Assembly (NCBI GenBank): GCA_013396525.1
Contig: VWYX01000351.1
Coordinates: 116,944-180,943, forward strand
From: Chaetorhynchus papuensis
Lineage: Eukaryota > Chordata > Aves > Passeriformes > Rhipiduridae
Direction: 5' to 3'
DNA length: 64,000 nt
Under the pieces are notes generated by a model, which was given only the letters and a program-made list of their open reading frames with translations, was not told where the DNA came from and did no database searches. This document shows positions 46,430-59,429 of the stretch, one piece after another (positions within the stretch are counted from its first letter, which is position 1; each line of letters opens with the position of its first letter). The translations under genes were made by a program, and so were the position numbers.

Positions 46430-46930
46430 AGTATGGGCACTGGGGCACGGGGTGGTCCGGGAAACAGGGAAAAACGGGCATGGAGGGCCCGGGAGCATCG
46501 GGAATGAGGGAAGCAGGGAGCTGAGGATGCCAGGAGGAACTGGGGATGGGGGATCCGGGAGTACAGGACATGGGGGTAAGGGAAGAATTGGGAATGGGAG
46601 TCCTGGGAGCACTGGGGAGGAGTCGGGAGCACCAGGCATGGAGGTCCTGGCAGGAACCTGGATACGGGGGTTCTGGGAGCATCGGGAATGGGGGAGGCGG
46701 GAAGACCTGGTTGCAGAAGAGGAGGAGTATCGGGCACGGGGGTGCTGGGAGCACCGGGATCTGAGAGCACGCGGGCACGACGGTCGTGGGGGCAGCGGGA
46801 ATGGGGGAGCTGAGAACAGTTATAAGGATGCCAGGAGGAGCCGGGCATGGGACATCCAGGAGAATCGGGCACGGGGACACCCGGAGCACCGGACACAGAG
46901 GGACCTGAGCATCCCCTCAAACGGGGCTGG
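46430..46930. repeat. Degenerate GC-rich minisatellite
   Basis: Repeated variants of a unit resembling GGGAGCATCGGGAATGGGGG (GGGAGCACCGG, GGGCATGGAG, GGAATGGGGG) occur across about 500 bp, with period varying around 25-40 bp. Stops are nearly absent on both strands, which creates 250-390 codon shadow frames. Confidence 0.65.
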
Positions 46931-48399
46931 GCATACTAGTGGGCAGCCGGCATAGCCTAGGCTGGGGCACAGGGCACGACTGGGCACAGGGTGGGAATCG
47001 GGGCTAGGGAAACAAGGGTTTGCCCTACACCACAGGGGATAAAACACTCATTCCCCACTGCTACAGCATTGCCCAAACCCTGCTTCAGCCTCCCGGCCTC
47101 CTCCAAGCCCTTTTCTCCCGGGGCCCCCGCCAGTGCCAGGACCAGTGCCCAGCGCGGGGTGGAAGTGACACTGACCCGTCCCCTCCAGGGTACAGAGGTT
47201 TTGGGGTCTCTCGCTCTGAAATGTGATGGGGAGTCAGCCCATCACCCGCTCCTGTGACTCCACCGTGCTTCATTCCCAGTGCTGTGGGCTGCGAGCTCGT
47301 CTTGACTCCCCTCGGGAATGCCGGCCGGGTTGTGCTTTACCTCGGGCTGGCGTTTCTCCACCGATCAGATATTTATCCTCCCTCCCAGAAATACTGAGAG
47401 TTGTTTCGTCCAGCTCTTGGGCTGGAGGCCGGTTGCCATCCTCTTTCGCTGCAGGAAGGAAGCGCAGTGTCTTGTGCTGCGATCCGGGGGTTTCCCTATA
47501 TCGGACACGCCCGGGCACTGCGGAGCTGCTCGGCATTGCCGGGTGCTTTCACTGCTCCACACACACCACAGGGAAAGTATCTTTAAAACCAATGATATCT
47601 TTAAAAGAAAAATCCCCCTTTCCCATTCTCAGCCTGTCCTCCAATACTTCCTCTGCTGTTTTTGGGCAGTGCTTATGCAGTAATTAAGATCTGTTTCAAA
47701 CCGTTTCCTGATCCAAAAATTGAAGTCATGAATACCTTCTATGATCCTAATTAAACCCACAGAGGGAGCTTGGGCACAGCTACCGGTTATTAGACTCCAG
47801 GTGTGATGAGCTGTGCACAGTTCTCTGCCTCAGTGCCAGCGTGGGGCTGTTTGCAGCTGTAGAGAAGATTCCCTCCACTAAATGTCCTCATCTTTTTTTA
47901 TTTTGCAACACCTCCCATCCCTCTCCCTTTCCCGAGTGTGGGCTGGAGCTCGAGGATGGGTATGCAGACTCCAGAAATGGCCTTCGCCAGCTCGCTGAGG
48001 TGGTGGATGCTTCCAAAATTCATCCCCGCCGGGACACGTGCCTCTGATTCAGCCAGGATGCTGCCTCCTCATTGGGGTTATCAGGGAATTGCTGGTCCAG
48101 GAGTCATTTTTCTGGCTGATTTTGAGTGGGTGGGAATGCATTTGTTCTTCCCGGAGGACAGGGCAGCGTGTTTGTTTGCGCACAGGGCTTGTTCCCAGGA
48201 CACATTTCCTCTTGGCACAAAGGGAAAAGAAAAGTTAGGGGTTTTCCCCTCGATTTTGCAGGAATACTCACGCTTCCGTGGAAATTGGCGCCACCTTAGG
48301 AAAACAGCTGCTGCTTTCAGACAGAAGAAAACCCCCCAAATTATTTGATTTCATACCCATAAACACTGGGGTTTTTTCTGCTTTCTCCCTTTAAGACAA

Positions 48400-49070
48400 G
48401 TCTCTGAGTGCGAAGCCGCCTTGATAACGCCGTGATTCCGCTCAGGCGGCTTCTGTGCGGGAAGAAAAGCGCCGTGTTTCAGCCACAAAACCTTCCGCTC
48501 CCGAGGAAACACTGTCCCTTTGTGCCATCGCACAATCCAGCAAACCTTGCGTTGCTGAGAGAGGTCGAACTTTTGAATATTCCCACTGAAAGCTCCTTTC
48601 TGCGGGAATCCGGCCGCCCACCGGGACAACAAACGGGCACATTGTGGGATCCTGGGGGCCGCTGGCCACCGCGCGTCCCCCGCTCGCCGTCGCGCTGCCC
48701 CGCGGCCGCTGCCAAAGTCGTTTCGCTTCCCTGACCAACCCCAGGGAGTTTTGTGTTTGGCTGTTTTTCCCTCCTCGAAGCCCCGGTGCTGCTGAATACA
48801 CTCTGGAATTCGGCTTTCTGCAGGCACGGTGCGCTCAGACTGCAAATACCCTGCGCGGGAGCGAGAGGGGAGTTCTGGGAGTGTCCCCGGGGCCGCATCG
48901 CCCTGGGACCGGGGTGTCCTCACCGCTGGGACCCTGCTCGCATCTCAGCTTCCTCTCCCTCCTCTGGGCTTGCAGTCCTCTCCTGACCCCGGGGCTTCTT
49001 CCCTCCTTCCCCATCCCCTCGCTTGGTGCCGGAGGAGCTCAGGTGCCGTGTGAGCTGTTTCTGTTTTGCC
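48400..49070. promoter_or_regulatory. Orphan CpG-rich block
   Basis: CpG is clearly denser than in the flanks (for example the GCGCGTCCCCCGCTCGCCGT and CCGCGGCCGC stretches near 48670-48710). It lies about 2.3 kb upstream of the DENND2D start. It could be an alternative DENND2D promoter, the start of a non-coding RNA or a relic of a lost gene's promoter. Confidence 0.4.
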
Positions 49071-50024
49071 CGTCGCATCCAGGCTGGGATCGGGGCTTAG
49101 AAACGGAGGATGGAGTGCAGTCACAGCATCCCTGGCAGGGAGGTCACCGAGGGCAGCCTGAGGATGGTGGGGACCCCAACGCCCTCCTTTCCAGCCTTTC
49201 CCAAGTCAGGGAGTTTTTCCCACTGGATGGCGGCATTAGAGCAAAGAAATCTCTCCGGGACAGGGGACCTCCACTGGAGAGACTTTTCCCTTTGGTTTTC
49301 TGGCTCCTGGGAGGTTTGTGCTCGGGCCGAGGATGTGTGGGTTCAGCACACTCTGTTTGCACCGTTCCTGCCATCGATGCTTGGCTCTCTGCCCTGTTCC
49401 GTGCTCCGTGGTCCCTCCCAGCAGTCCAGAATAGGGTGCCATGGAACATTCTCTGCCTGCTCCTCTTTCCCTGTGGGTTCAGAGCAGCCTGCTGGGGCCT
49501 CAGCTGGGACAATCTGAACCATGACCAGGAGAAAAGCAGACCCAGATTGGGCAAGGAAAAAAGATGTCATCCCTCATGGTACACGAAGCACATCCCTTAT
49601 CCCCCCAAAGCCCTCCTTGTTCCAATTGCTGGGGTGCAGAGACCCCCATGTCAAAGTCACACACCCAAAATGTGCCCATTTTTGTATGGAAAAAGATTTA
49701 AGGCCCACTTTTTGCATGGTGGTTGTAGAGGAGGCTCGAAAGCTCCCAGGCACTGGAAAACAAAGCCAATCTGGCCACTTTTCCTTGCACCTCACGGTTT
49801 TAATCCCAAGTATTTCAATCCATGTTTGGGATTTCATGAACGCGGTGTTGGGCAGAGGGGCCTGGGCAATGCTGGGTGGACAGGGAGGGTTCATGCTGGG
49901 CTGCAGCCCCTTTGCAAATACAGTGCAGGGCAAGTGCTATGAGGCTGTTTTCTGGCCAGGAGACATCTCAGCTTACAGACTCCCAGCTGGACTGGCATTG
50001 CTGTTGGCACGTGGGCAACCACAG

Positions 50025-50305
50025 ATCACAGAGTCACAGGAACCCCTGAGCTGAGAGACACTCTCAGGGATCATCCAGTCCAAAGCCTGGTCCTGCACAG
50101 ACACCCCAACAATCCCACCCTGTGCATCCCTGGGAGCAGTGTCCAAACGCTTCTGGAGCTCTGGCAGCCTCAGGGCCGTGCCCATTCCCTGGGGAGCCTG
50201 GGCAGTGCCCAGCACCCTCTGGGGGAAGAACCTTTCCCTGATCTCCAGCCTGACCCTCCCCTGACACAGCTCCGTGCTGGTTTTGCTGAATTCTTTTCCC
50301 TGCAC
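50025..50305 (-). repeat. CR1 LINE fragment
   Basis: GATCATCCAGTCCAAAGCCT, CTGGGAGCAGTGTCCAAACG and GAACCTTTCCCTGATCTCCA are reverse CR1 landmarks. Confidence 0.85.
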
Positions 50306-51503
50306 TCTGAGGACAGTTCCATACAGCATCACAGGTGGGAGCCATCCCACAATGCCAATAAGCAGGAACATTATTTTGAATATCAGCCTGTGTTGCTGCT
50401 GCACTTGACCTTGGCAGCTTTTTATTTTGTAATAGTTCCACAAGGAGCGGGAGCTCAGCTACACTGACAGTGTCGTTCTGACAAGCAACTTTTTCTGCTC
50501 TCTCTGATACAAACAGGAGTGACCTTCTGTGGCCAACACAAATCTTTTTGAGAACTCAGTGACAGGAGCTCTAAGACTGTAATAAATGAGGGTGTTCACT
50601 CAAACAGCACGGACGGAAGAACAGCAGCAATCGGGGTTTCAGCCCCACATTCCTCCAGAACTTTGATGGAATACTGCTCTGGAGGAAGTGGTTTCCTCCA
50701 TTCTCAACACAGACAGCTGCATCCAAACTACAGAATGGCCTGGAAAGGGTCGAGACACAGAATTCTCAGGTGTAGCCTGGGATCTTCCCTAGGGCCTCCT
50801 GTGATGACCCAGTGATTTATCCTGGGTTAAAATGCCATTTCCAGCATGTTTTATCCTTGGGAAGGTGTTTCAGGGGTCAATCTCCTGCAGGATGCAGAGC
50901 CTGTGATGATTTTCCATTGGGATGTACCTGGTTGGAGCTCACAGGTACTTGATATCCCTTTTCCAGCTCAGTTCCAAGGGCTTCTCCCTTCTCTTTGTCT
51001 CACAGGCTGAATGAGCCCTCAGCTGAGCCAGGAAAACTTGTGACATGTCTGGAAGCACCGGGGACCCACCTCCTGGGTGGCTTTTAAGTCCTGGGCATTC
51101 TCACCCTGAAGCACTGTGGAAAGCCCAGTGCTGGGGTGCTGGGCCCACTGGGGACACTGGGGAGGGTGAGAATCCACACGAGTGGGCTGCAGGACCCCAC
51201 ACTCATTGCTGACCCTGGACCTTGTCCCATCTCCTTCAAAAAGCAAGGATTTGCAGCTTGGTGCGATCCCTGGGAGCTGGTGAGGAAGACCCCCCCAGTT
51301 ACACTGGCAGGGCTCCAACCCACGACCCCAAAGTGAGCTTTAAGATTTGCTAATCTCGAAATATTGTTGGCACTCAGAGCACTGATTTACTGCGTGTTTT
51401 GCCGCAGCAAGTACTTTCCAAAAGGCCATGCTAAGTTTACACTGGGGCTGCTGGGATCAGATAACTGGCCCTGGCAGCTCCTCCTTGTCTTCCCCGCCCC
51501 CCC

Positions 51504-51567
51504 NNNNNNNNNNNNNNNNNNNNNNNNNNNNNNNNNNNNNNNNNNNNNNNNNNNNNNNNNNNNNNNN
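51504..51567. other. Assembly gap (Ns)
   Basis: 64 unknown bases following a C-rich run. Confidence 1.
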
Positions 51568-52059
51568 CTTCTCCTGCACCCCAGAAGAAGATCTAAACAT
51601 GGTCACAAACAGCTTTAAAAAAGGGACCAGCAAGGGTGTTTTTCCCAGTGCAGGCAGTGGGGTGGGACTGGGTCATGGCCTGGCTTGCGGGAAGATGTGA
51701 AATTTTGGAGAGTCCCAACGCTTTACTTTGAAGTCACAGTGCCAGGGACAGAAAGGACCCATCCCTGGTGCCCAGTCTGGCCATGTCCTCCTCCCTAGGG
51801 CTTTGCAGGTTGTGAAAATAAATCAGCTTCTCACCTTCAGTGCCAGCCAGGGCAGGCAACAGCCCTGCATGTTGCTTGGCGTTCCTGCAACGTTTGAGCA
51901 CCCCAAGAGATCCTGAGAGCTTTACAGGGACGTGCTGGGCAGGAATGATGCCTCTGGCCACCACTGCCCAGTGGGATCCCGGGGCATTTCCAGCCTGCAG
52001 AAAAGATGGGCTCCCTCGGTGAGTTGTCTGTGTCACAGAGCAAAGGGTGGGTCCCTGCA

Positions 52060-52740
52060 TCCACGGAATGCCAGACAGGTTTGGGATGGAAGGCACCTCA
52101 AAGCTCATCCAGTGCCACCCCCTGCCATGGCAAGGACACCTTCCACTGATCCCAGGTTGCTCCAAGCCTCGTCCAGCCTGGCCTTGGACACTTCCAGGCA
52201 TGGGGCAGCCACAGCTTCTCTGGGCACCCTGTGCCAGGGCCTCCCCACCCTCACAGCCAAGAATTCCTTCCCAATATCCCATCCATCCCTGCCCTCTGGC
52301 AGTGGGAAGCCATTCCCCCTTGTCCTGTCCCTCCATCCCTTGTCCCCAGTCCCTCTCCAGCTCTCCTGGAGCCCCTTTAGGCACTGGAAGGGGCTCTGAG
52401 CTCTCCCTGGAGCCTTCTCCTCTCCAGGTGAACACCCCCATCTCTCCCAGCCTGCCTCCAGAGCAGAGGGGCTCCAGTCCTCAGAGCAGCTCCGTGGCCT
52501 CCTCTGGACTTGCTCCAGCAGCTCCAGGTCCTTCCTGTGCTGGAGTCCGGGGGCTGGAGGCAGCTCTGCAGGTGGGGTCTCACCTGGGTGGGGCAGAGGT
52601 GCAGAATTCCCCTTCCCCTGCTGCCCACACTGGGGGATCAGCTGAGGGCTCAGGAGGTTTCTGAGGCCCAGCACACACAGCCGGGGCACATTGAGCACCA
52701 GCACCCCAAGCCCTTCTCCTAGGGCTGCACTCAGATTTTG
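52060..52740 (-). repeat. Long CR1 LINE fragment
   Basis: About 0.7 kb of reverse CR1, including GTTTGGGATGGAAGGCACCT, GGCCTCCTCTGGACTTGCTC and GGTGGGGTCTCACCTGGGT. Open frames on both strands here are repeat-derived. Confidence 0.9.
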
Positions 52741-55384
52741 TGTGACTGAGAATTTCTCCTCCTTCTGAAGAGTCAGCACTTGGGAGGCAGAAGACCCCCC
52801 CATCTCTTCCTCTTGTCTCTGGATCCCTAGGGGTCTCTCCCACCTCCTAACCCCCAGGAGATGGGTAAGAGCCAAAGCCACCTCCAGCCTCATCCCTGGC
52901 TCTCAGTGTCCTTGGTCATGTCCAGCTGGAGGTTTTGGCCTTTCCCTCCAAATATCCAAGTGTCCCTTTGGCATTGACTTGCACATGGACAAGGAGGATG
53001 AGATTGGAGCATCTTCCATGGCCGTTTCTCTTGGATCAACAGATCAAGCCCCTTTTGTTCTCTGAGCGCCACGTCTTGGCCCAGCTGCTCTGGAGGTGTT
53101 TTGGGGAAATGCTTCCCCCAGGGGTGGCGCGGGCTGTCACGCTGTGCTGAACGGGGACAGGGCAGGGAGCAGCTCCTGGGTGCCCTGACCATGGCACTTG
53201 AGCCCCTGCACCATGAAGAGGGTTGGGCCACAGCTGGCTCTGGGACTCCAAGGACCAGGCATTCCCAAAGCTTGGCTGGGAGGATTTCACTGTCTGGAGG
53301 ATTTTGGCCAGAGCCAGCATGGGGACAGCTTGATTGAATGTCCCCATGATGCTCTCTGGTGGCAGCAGGGAAAGGATGCAGCTGGGCCCTGTTGGACAAC
53401 TCAAACTGGTGTGTATTCCCAGTTTACTGGGACCTGGAAGGAAGTCACTGGGATTTGGGGATGTTCCAACTCCTCTCATAGCCCCTCCGACCCAGCAAAC
53501 TCTCCAGAGAGGGGGACAGAGTAGGGAAGTTCTCAAATAAAGGTGTTGGGTTAGAGAGGGTTGTGGGATTGGCCCGAGACATGCTGTCCCATCAAGGGAG
53601 CAGATCCCATTTGCTTCTGAGAATCCTGGGAAGGGACAGCCCTTCCCAAACCCCCTGGACACAGCAAGGTGCCAACAGCCCTTGTGGGCTCAAGGACTTC
53701 CTTGGGATATCACTGCCCCATCTGGAACACAGCTGGTCCCAGTGCCACCCGTGTCCCTGGGGCTGGGACAGGTCTGGCTGCAGGACATCCTGCTCGTCCT
53801 ACCTGCTCTCAGCTGAACAGGGCTGCTCCAGGATGGAGCTTGGCAGAGTCCTGCAGGGACCGGGAGAGGGTTGAAAGGAGCAGGGGGGGGGGGGGGATGG
53901 GGAGAGCACAGGGAATGGAGGCAGGTGAGAGTGCCAGTGAAAGCATTTAAGGCAAGGAAAGGAGGTGTTGGATGTGAAAAAATACGGGAAGAGCTGGGAG
54001 GGGAAGTGGAAACACCAGTGTTGGTCCTACAGGAGGGACTGGGTAGGAGCAATGGCCTTGAAGACACTCAAAGTGGCCTTAAGTCCTTGATGGAGGTCCC
54101 CCCCGATGAAGGGGATGCTGAAGGTCAAATGAGACCGGGAGTGTCTAACCCTGGGCTGTTACTGGACAATGTCATGGTGCACCCTGGCAGGGGTTTCAGT
54201 CCCTCAAAGTCCCTAGGGCAGGGCTGGGCACCCTCCTGGGGACTGGCAGTGCCGGATTCTGCCTGGGACTGCAGGCGAGGACATGAGCAAAGCAGGCTCT
54301 GAGAAGTGCTGCCTGTCCTTTTGCAGAGCAAACACTGAGTTCTCTGCTGGTCCTAATCCAAAGTGAAATTCGCCCTCGGTGCTGGTGGAGCCTGGGGCTG
54401 AGCTGTTCCCTCCCCCTTCTCCTGCAGAGCCTCCCAGCTCCTTGCTCAGGAGACAGAAGCAGCTGGTTTGGCTGTGGCCCCTGGGTGCAAATATTCAGAA
54501 TAAACCAGCAAAGGGGCTTTGAAACAATTTGGGCCTTCCTGAGCTCCTGGTTTTAATGAAGAAGGAAAACCTGAGCTGCTAATTGCAGCCTCTCCCTGCT
54601 ACAGAGCAGGGCCAGCCAGGGCAGGTGGTGACAGAGCCTTATTGGCGTCTCCAGCTGCCGTCCCCAAGCCTTGGTAGAGGTGACTCTGGGCAGGCTGAAG
54701 AGGGCAGGGATGACACAGCCCTGTCCCTGTGGGCTCTCCGTCCTAGGTGAGCTCCTGCTGGCAGCCCCAGAAGTAGGGCAGGGCTGGAAAAAACCCACCC
54801 GAGGCAGAGCAGCACCCCAGGACTGGCATTGCTCCTGGGCACACGGCAGGTGACAGCTGCGGTGCCAAGGTGCGTGAGGGTTCCTGCTGGCCGGGCACGC
54901 TCCAGCCCAGCTGGCCCTGGCTGCAGCTGCTGCAGGTCACTGCCCTGGAGCTCCTGCCCTGCAGTTCCTCCTCGGGCTGCACTGTCCCCTCATGCTGTGA
55001 CTGTGATTGTGGTGGCCTCACAGATGGCCTTGGGGAAACCGTTTTGGCTGTGGGCAGCAGCTGATGCCTCTCTGTGGTGGTTTTTCAACTGCAGTCGCAG
55101 GCTGGAGGGAACACGGATGTCCCTGGCTCAGCTCCCAGCCAGTCACAGGGCAAAATCAGGACATCTCTGCATGGGTTTTCCTAGTTTTCTACCCCATCCA
55201 TCTTGGAGGAGAATGATCCCATTACAGTCCCAAAATAACAGCCCGAAAGTTGGTTCTGGGTGTTTGCATCTCCTGCCTGCATCTGGCAGCTCCTGATCCC
55301 AGCAGAGAGGGTGCAGGTCTGGGCACCCACACTGCTGCTCCATGAGCTGATGTTGGGGGACCTGGAGGTGGGTGAACCCCTACT

Positions 55385-55580
55385 TATCATGGAATTAGAC
55401 AATCAGTTAGGTTGGAAAAAACCCTTAAGATCATCGAGTCCAACCCTTAACCCAGCACTGCCAAGGCCACCAGTAACCCCTGTCTCCAGCTGCCAAATCC
55501 TTCCAGGGCTGGGGACTCCACCCCTGCCCTGGGCAGCTTGTGCCAGGGCTGGAGAGCTCTTTCCATGAAGAAAGGGTTAC
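55385..55580 (-). repeat. CR1 LINE fragment
   Basis: GGTTGGAAAAAACCCTTAAG, ATCATCGAGTCCAACCCTTA, ending near the CATGAAGAAAGGGTTACTG stretch. Confidence 0.85.
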
Positions 55581-58500
55581 TGGAGAGTCAGGAAATCAAA
55601 CTGGTGCTGCTGAGTGCTGCTGGGGTGAGCTGGGGTGCACCCAGAGACAGGGACAATTCTGGAGGCTGTGGCTGCTAAAACCCTGTACAGGTGCCCACCA
55701 AGGGATGCCCATCAGGCAAGAGATGCCCCTTAGCACCTCAGAGATGCTCCTGTTGATGTCTTTTTATTACTTGGTTGTGTTTTCTAGACCAGACAAGGAT
55801 ATTTTAAAGCAATACTTGCTTAAAATTCCTGTCCCAGGGTGCCACCTGGACAGGCCCTTTCCTGGGGGGCTCTGGGATGGGAACTGGGGCTGTGTCCCAG
55901 CTCAGCCCTAGAGCCCCTGCCTGCAGTCATTGCTTTGGGATGAAGTAAGTGTCCACTTGTGTGTGACAGACAAATGGAAATCCTTGCCTGGTCCCAGCCC
56001 ACCTGCCGCCTGCCCCGGCTGCTTGACTCAGTGCTCTGCGAATATCGCGGTGACGGCAAGGCTGGAAATGCTGCTGGGAGCCGGAGCCGGAGCCAGGAGC
56101 AAGGACATGGGGGGTGGGAGACAGGGCACTCAGCCCCCCAGGCTGCAGCCCTGCTGGCATTTGTGGTTAACCGCTCTCTGCTTTCCAGATGAGCTCCCTG
56201 GTTTTCTGGAGTTCTGAGTTAACCCTGGAAAGGGGACAGGCAAGGGCAGGAGCAGCAGCTGAAGGGAGGGCATAGACCCACACAGGAATCAGCTCCAGTA
56301 ACCATCAGCAATAGCCCCCCTGAAGGGGCTTGGGCACCTCCTTTCTGCTGAAATTCAGGGGGTTTGGGCATTTTTCTGGCCTTCTGTGATGTCTCCTATG
56401 GACTTCCAATCCACACGATGTGTGCAGGGCTGGATGTGGCCGAAGAGAGGTGGGAATGTTTCCTTCTCTGTCCAATCGGGTAACTTTATCCCACTGGGGA
56501 TGGCAGTGGGGACCCTGTCAGTCCTGGGTGTCCCCTTCCTCTCCCTGATACAGCCTGTGGGTGACTCTCCTTGCTGACACCTACGGTGATCCCCTGGAAC
56601 TCTGTCCTCTTCCCTGACCAAGCCCATGGCTGTGCCAAGGACAAGAGGATGCCATGCCCAGGGCCTGCGGTGGCCCCGGTGTGACATTCACAGTCCTGCT
56701 GGGGTGCAAAGAGCCCACCAGCATCTCCAGAGATGCTCATGGGGACAGGGATAAGAGGAGATGAGCACAGAGGAGGTGGCCGCTTCAGGGAGCCCTTCCC
56801 ACCTGGATGGCACGAGCTCCTTGTTTATTCCAGGCCTTTGGCATCTCCGCTTTGCTTTACGATGCGCAAGTGGGAAGGTCTCACCACCTCCTGTCTAATC
56901 CTGGAGCCCTGTTTAGGGGATGGTCCTAATCTCTGGAAGCCTATAGGATTTGCCCCAGCTGTCGGAGGCATTTTCCATCTCCCTGCACCGACACATCAGC
57001 TGTCGTGGTGGGGAAGGCGTTCCCGAGGCTTCCCCCATCCCACCTGGCAGGTCTCTGGTTTCCTGAACTGCGAGTCTGGGTGGATGGGCCAATCAGATAT
57101 TTTGGGGGGAAAAATTTACCTCTTTGCAATGAGAACCTGTCAAATAAACACAGCTGGAAAATGATCGACCACTGTGCTGTGTCGTCAGAGGGAGTTGGAA
57201 TAGCAGTGGCATGAGGAGGATTCCTTTCAGGAATAAATGATACTTCCCTTATTTAGACCTGTACTCATCTGGAAAACAAGTAAGGAAATGTATCAGTGAC
57301 TCAGTGAGCTGGAAATGTGGGTCAAAACCAATTCATAAAAGTACCAGCTTTTTGTAGGAAGAGATCTTTTCTCACTGGAAAACTTGGATAACCTGTATTT
57401 CAGCTGAATCTTGAAATACTTGTAGTTTCAGGCAAAAATGTGCTGATATTTAAATTATCACTAAATTTTTAATATTCAACCCTCACGGATGCCTGCAGGA
57501 ACAGCCCCCTCTGTGTGATCTTCATTTCCATCACCAGACTGATTTGAGCTCCCTCACCCAAAACTGAGGACTGGGACAGCTCACTCCTGTCCTGGGTGCT
57601 GAAATCACCTCCTGGCAGCAGTTTCCCTGTCCCCATTGTGATGTCCACCCAAGTGAAGCCATAATGGTGGGTAAGAAAATGGCAACTCCTGTGTCTGGAG
57701 CCTGTGGGAAACCCTTTGACTTGGAACTGGGACAACCTCCCGTGGTGCCTTTGCCATCGACAGCAGCAGCTCCTCAGTGTTTCCCTGCTGGGCTTTGCTC
57801 AACACCCAGTGTTTGCCCAATGTGTGAATAAACAAGATGCCAATAAGCTCTAGTAACATGGCCCAGATAAGAGGGGGTGATAAACCATGTTGATTCATTT
57901 GCTCATAAACTATTAATCACCCCCTGACTCAACAGAGCAAAAGCATCCAAACGTCACGGAGCAGGTTGACAGACCCAATTTTCTTTCAAATTGAGAAGTT
58001 CAGGTGAAATTATTGCATTGATGTTCGTTATTTTTCCTGGGAAAAGAATTTAATTTTCAGCTGCGCTCCCCCAAATTGAAATCAGAGAGAAATCTGAGTG
58101 CTCATTTCCCTATGAACTGGAGTTTTGGTATTGATTTATTTTTCTTTCTGAGCTCTTCAAATTGCTTCTCTTGACATGTAATCAAAACAAGCCCACTTTT
58201 TTTGCAATGAAGTGTTTTTTGATTCACATTAGACATCGTGATTGAGAAAGACACAGGGAAGATGCCTGAGCAAATGTTTGTGGGAGTCTGGAACTGGCCA
58301 CCTGTGAGCTGATGGAAAGAGTCATCAAGGCACGGGCCATGGGGAGGGGTCAAGTGGAGGAGTCAAGGAGGGTCCAAGGTCATCCAAGGCAGGCTGAAAT
58401 CCCGGTGGGCCAAGGTATGGAGAAACCAGAGCTTCTCCTATTCTGCCCCTGGGAGCCAAAGACAGCTGGAGCAGGATGGACGGATGATCCGCTCCAGCCC

Positions 58501-59429
58501 TTCCTTGCCATGCTGGGCAGCAGGACTTGTCCTTTCTCTGACCAGAGCACTGGCAGGGAATTTTCTGGTTCATGACCCACTCGACAAGTTTGAGCCACTC
58601 CAAGATGCTCTGGGCAGGAAAGGAACTGCCAGTATCCATTCATGCAGGCAGTAGAAATGCCTGCATGCCCCATATCACCCTCTCCTGCCTCAAGGACCTC
58701 ATCCATCAGGCATTCCGAGGGTATTTTGGGGAAGGTGGAACTTTCATTAGTCATATTTGTCCTCACTGGGGAAGTAATCAAGGAACATTCGGGTTATCAC
58801 ATAGTTTGGGGCAAAGAGACCCTCCCTGAGGCACCAACATCATCTCGTGGTACCCTGGCTTTGTCCTGCTGCCAAATAAACAGGAGAGAAAAAATATCCC
58901 TCCTGGAGCAGGAGGGTCATGCTGCTCCAGCTGGGGTGCACCCCTCAGGCTGTTTTTTGGGATGTCACCATCCCTTTAAGGACCAGCCTGGCCAATGGGG
59001 CTTTGCTCTTTCTTCTCTTCCTCCCATTCCTGGGTGACCACAGCTCCCCCTATCTGGAAAACCACCCCCTTGTTAGCAAAGCTGGGATCATCTGGCCCTG
59101 GCAGAGAACGTGCCTCATGCTCTGGCTGTCTCGGAGATGCCTCTTGACCCTGATGTCCACGTCTGGAGGTGTTTCCTGGGGACCACAGAACTGTGAGCCT
59201 GTGGACCAGCAGCCAGGAGAGCCAGGCTTGCTTGGCTGCTCCACAGCAGCATCCCTGGAGACAGGGAATTAGCTGGGGAAAGGAGAAAACTCTCTTTCAA
59301 CCCAAATTGCAGGAAGGTTAAGGATACAGAGACACTTTTAGTAGTCCCTCATGCACAGCATGAGGGCAAGTAAGGGAACAGGAGCAAGCAGGGGGTGAGT
59401 GGTTTATGACCCATAGGATTAATGGGGCT

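Larger units (their letters stand above)
45890..46430 (-). promoter_or_regulatory. CpG-island promoter of DENND2D
   Basis: CpG-dense sequence surrounds coding exon 1 and extends upstream through a cytosine-rich 5' UTR. No TATA box is evident. Short GC repeats (CCCGGTGCGG-type units and a CCCGG run) lie just upstream of the start codon, at about 46220-46300. Confidence 0.65.

Noticed and set aside
45748..46920. 390-codon minus-strand open frame
   Set aside because: It is a shadow of the GC minisatellite and CpG island. The real DENND2D exon uses another frame with splice sites and homology.
52047..52893. Overlapping frames of 205 (+) and 262 (-) codons
   Set aside because: They coincide with a reverse CR1 copy, so the reading is repeat-derived.
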